Below, piece by piece: positions 5,604 to 6,892 of a stretch of 6,892 nt of DNA; positions within the stretch are counted from its first letter, which is position 1; each line of letters opens with the position of its first letter. The notes under the pieces were generated by a model. The model was not told the DNA's origin. It saw only the letters and a list, made by a program, of their open reading frames with translations, and did not search any database. The DNA lies in assembly GCA_025965815.1 (NCBI GenBank), contig JAOPWF010000481.1:1-6892 (forward strand). Reading direction: 5' to 3'. The DNA comes from Mycobacterium sp. Lineage in GTDB: Bacteria > Actinomycetota > Actinomycetes > Mycobacteriales > Mycobacteriaceae. The position numbers were made by a program, and so were the translations under genes.

Positions 5604-6892
5604 ATGACGCCGAAGCGGTCGACGCGGCGCGGCTCGACGCCGGGCGCGACTTCTGCGCGCGGAGCATCTGATGATGACGTAGCGCGGGCCTCGATGCGCA
5701 CACGAGTGCTGTCGTTGATCCTGCGCCCGACTCCTCCGCCTGCGGCATTGGCCCTTGTGGTCGCCGGGGTATTCATTCTGGCGGAGACCCTTGTGCTTTA
5801 CCCGCTCAAACAGCTCGCGCCGGTGGAGGCGCTGGGGGTGGTGTACCTGCTTGGGATCCTCGTGGTCGCGATTGGGTGGGGGTTCTGGCCGGCGGCGGCG
5901 ACGTCGCTGGCCAGCGCCCTCGCCTTCGATTGGTTCCATATCCCGCCGGACTGGGGTTTCACCCCGACGCAGGCCGGGGACGGGGTGGCAATTGCTGTCT
6001 TCTTGGTTGTCGCACTCTTGGCCAGCACTCTCGCGGATATGGCGCGATCGCGCGCCGCCGAGGCGGATCAACGCAGCCTGGAGGCCGACCTCGCCAACAC
6101 CGCGCTGGAGGTCAGCCGGAAGGAGTTGGAGCGGTTTTTCGATCTGTCCTCCGACCTGCTTGGTATCGGGCGCCGGCCTGCGTTCTGGAAACGCGTAAAT
6201 CGAGCCTTCGAGCCAACATTCGGATATCCGAGCCAGGAGTTGCTGTCGCGCTCGTTGCTCGATTTCGTTCATCCCGCGGATCTGGACCTGGTGCGGGAGG
6301 TGCTCGAGCAGCTGAAGCATGGCCATGGCCTGACCCAGTTTGAGCACCGCATCATCGGCAGGGACGGCTCGGTGCGCTGGCTGGAGTGGAACGTTGTGCC
6401 AGACCACGGGTTGCTTTACATGGCTGGTCGCGACGTGACCGAGCGCCGGTGCGAGCAGGACGAGCTGGGCGTGCTGGCAGAACAGCAGGCCGCGTTGCGA
6501 CGGGTGGCCACCCTGGTGGCGCGCGGGGTCGAGCCGTCTAAGGTGTTCTCCTCGGTGGCGACGGAGTTGGCCCGGTGCCTCGGGGTCTACTACTCGGCGC
6601 TGTGGCGCTACGAGCCTGACGGCACGGCGACACTGCTCGCGGCCGTCGACGACGACCCCGAGCTGAAGGAAGTGCCTGTCGGAGCGCGGTTTTCACTTGA
6701 GGGTGAAAGCGTCGCGGCGATGGTGTTGGGCACCGGCCGGGCCGCCCGGATGGACAGCTTCGAGAATGCTCCCGGTTCCGTCGCCGCGCGTCTGCGTGAT
6801 GTGGGCCTTCGCGTGGCGGTCGGTGCGCCCATTGTCGTCGGCAGCCGAGTGTGGGGGGCGGCCATCGTCGGCTCGTCGCGACCCGAACCCCT
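5604..6892 (+). CDS. Membrane sensor with DUF4118, PAS and GAF domains (probable histidine kinase), C-terminus outside window
   Basis: This frame is open from after the stop at 5592-5594 to the right edge, giving 429 residues from ATG 5604. The first 30 residues are Arg/Ser/Thr-rich. Four hydrophobic segments follow at about 47-67, 75-93, 96-109 and 129-144, the KdpD-like DUF4118 bundle, with the short FDWFHIPPDWGF loop typical of it. A charged helix (about 148-175) leads to a PAS domain (about 175-280) containing FFDLSSDLLGIG, FVHPADLD, FEHRIIGRDGSVRWLEW and GRDVTERR. A GAF domain (about 305-429) follows, up to the end of the window. Such proteins usually end in HisKA_3 and HATPase domains, less often in a cyclase or phosphatase; none is visible here. 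The start is uncertain: GTGAG (5591-5595) weakly supports 5604, while ATG 5694 would begin MRTRVLSLIL just before the first helix. Divergent from the methyltransferase gene. PAS and GAF suggest redox, heme or small-molecule sensing; the ligand is unknown. Confidence 0.9.
   Translation, partial: MTPKRSTRRGSTPGATSARGASDDDVARASMRTRVLSLILRPTPPPAALALVVAGVFILAETLVLYPLKQLAPVEALGVVYLLGILVVAIGWGFWPAAATSLASALAFDWFHIPPDWGFTPTQAGDGVAIAVFLVVALLASTLADMARSRAAEADQRSLEADLANTALEVSRKELERFFDLSSDLLGIGRRPAFWKRVNRAFEPTFGYPSQELLSRSLLDFVHPADLDLVREVLEQLKHGHGLTQFEHRIIGRDGSVRWLEWNVVPDHGLLYMAGRDVTERRCEQDELGVLAEQQAALRRVATLVARGVEPSKVFSSVATELARCLGVYYSALWRYEPDGTATLLAAVDDDPELKEVPVGARFSLEGESVAAMVLGTGRAARMDSFENAPGSVAARLRDVGLRVAVGAPIVVGSRVWGAAIVGSSRPEP

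Noticed and set aside
5441..5671. Small plus-strand open frame of 76 codons in the right intergenic region.
   Set aside because: No ribosome-binding site, no recognisable motif, and it overlaps the sensor start in another frame.
5511..6407. Long minus-strand open frame of 298 codons opposite the sensor gene.
   Set aside because: It lies antisense to the clear DUF4118/PAS reading frame, is very Arg-rich with low-complexity runs, and shows no recognisable domain. It is a high-GC shadow.

Overview
The window is high-GC DNA with tightly packed genes, strong third-position G/C bias and 4-base start/stop overlaps. Together with a PucR-type regulator, an F420-dependent-NADP-reductase-type protein and a DUF4118/PAS/GAF sensor, this points to an actinomycete. 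Mycobacteriaceae or a close relative is the best guess, but it is inferred from gene style and not proven. No mobile element, tRNA, rRNA or CRISPR array is visible.

Left block (1-3718): three minus-strand genes appear to form one operon, transcribed right to left. They are a cytosolic polysaccharide-deacetylase-fold hydrolase (1245-2129), an extended-SDR NAD-dependent epimerase/dehydratase (310-1248) and a classical SDR whose end lies beyond base 1. Successive genes overlap by 4 bases (GTGA, then ATGA), so translational coupling is likely. A full-length PucR-family regulator (2213-3718) is transcribed away from them across an 83-base gap that holds an imperfect inverted repeat. This is the usual layout of a catabolic operon with its own regulator. 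The hydrolase has no signal peptide and resembles the branch containing HpPgdA and cyclic imide hydrolases. A plausible reading is that it opens or deacylates a small molecule and the two dehydrogenases then oxidise or epimerise it. The substrate cannot be read from the sequence.

Middle block (3719-5280): the PucR gene ends at a nested GC-rich stem, a candidate terminator. Convergent to it are two minus-strand genes 42 bases apart: a class I SAM-dependent methyltransferase (4519-5280) and then an F420-dependent NADP oxidoreductase-type protein (3817-4476). They may be cotranscribed.

Right block (5281-6892): a 323-base divergent intergenic region has a good -10 hexamer, two short hairpins, palindromes and two pairs of near-identical short repeats. 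One repeat pair copies the ribosome-binding and start region of the methyltransferase. Beyond it a plus-strand membrane sensor gene (DUF4118, PAS, GAF) runs off the right edge, so its output domain is not seen.

The points most worth a second look are the PucR-linked hydrolase/SDR operon, the loss of the first Asp of the hydrolase's motif 1, and the duplicated start-region sequence in the right intergenic region.
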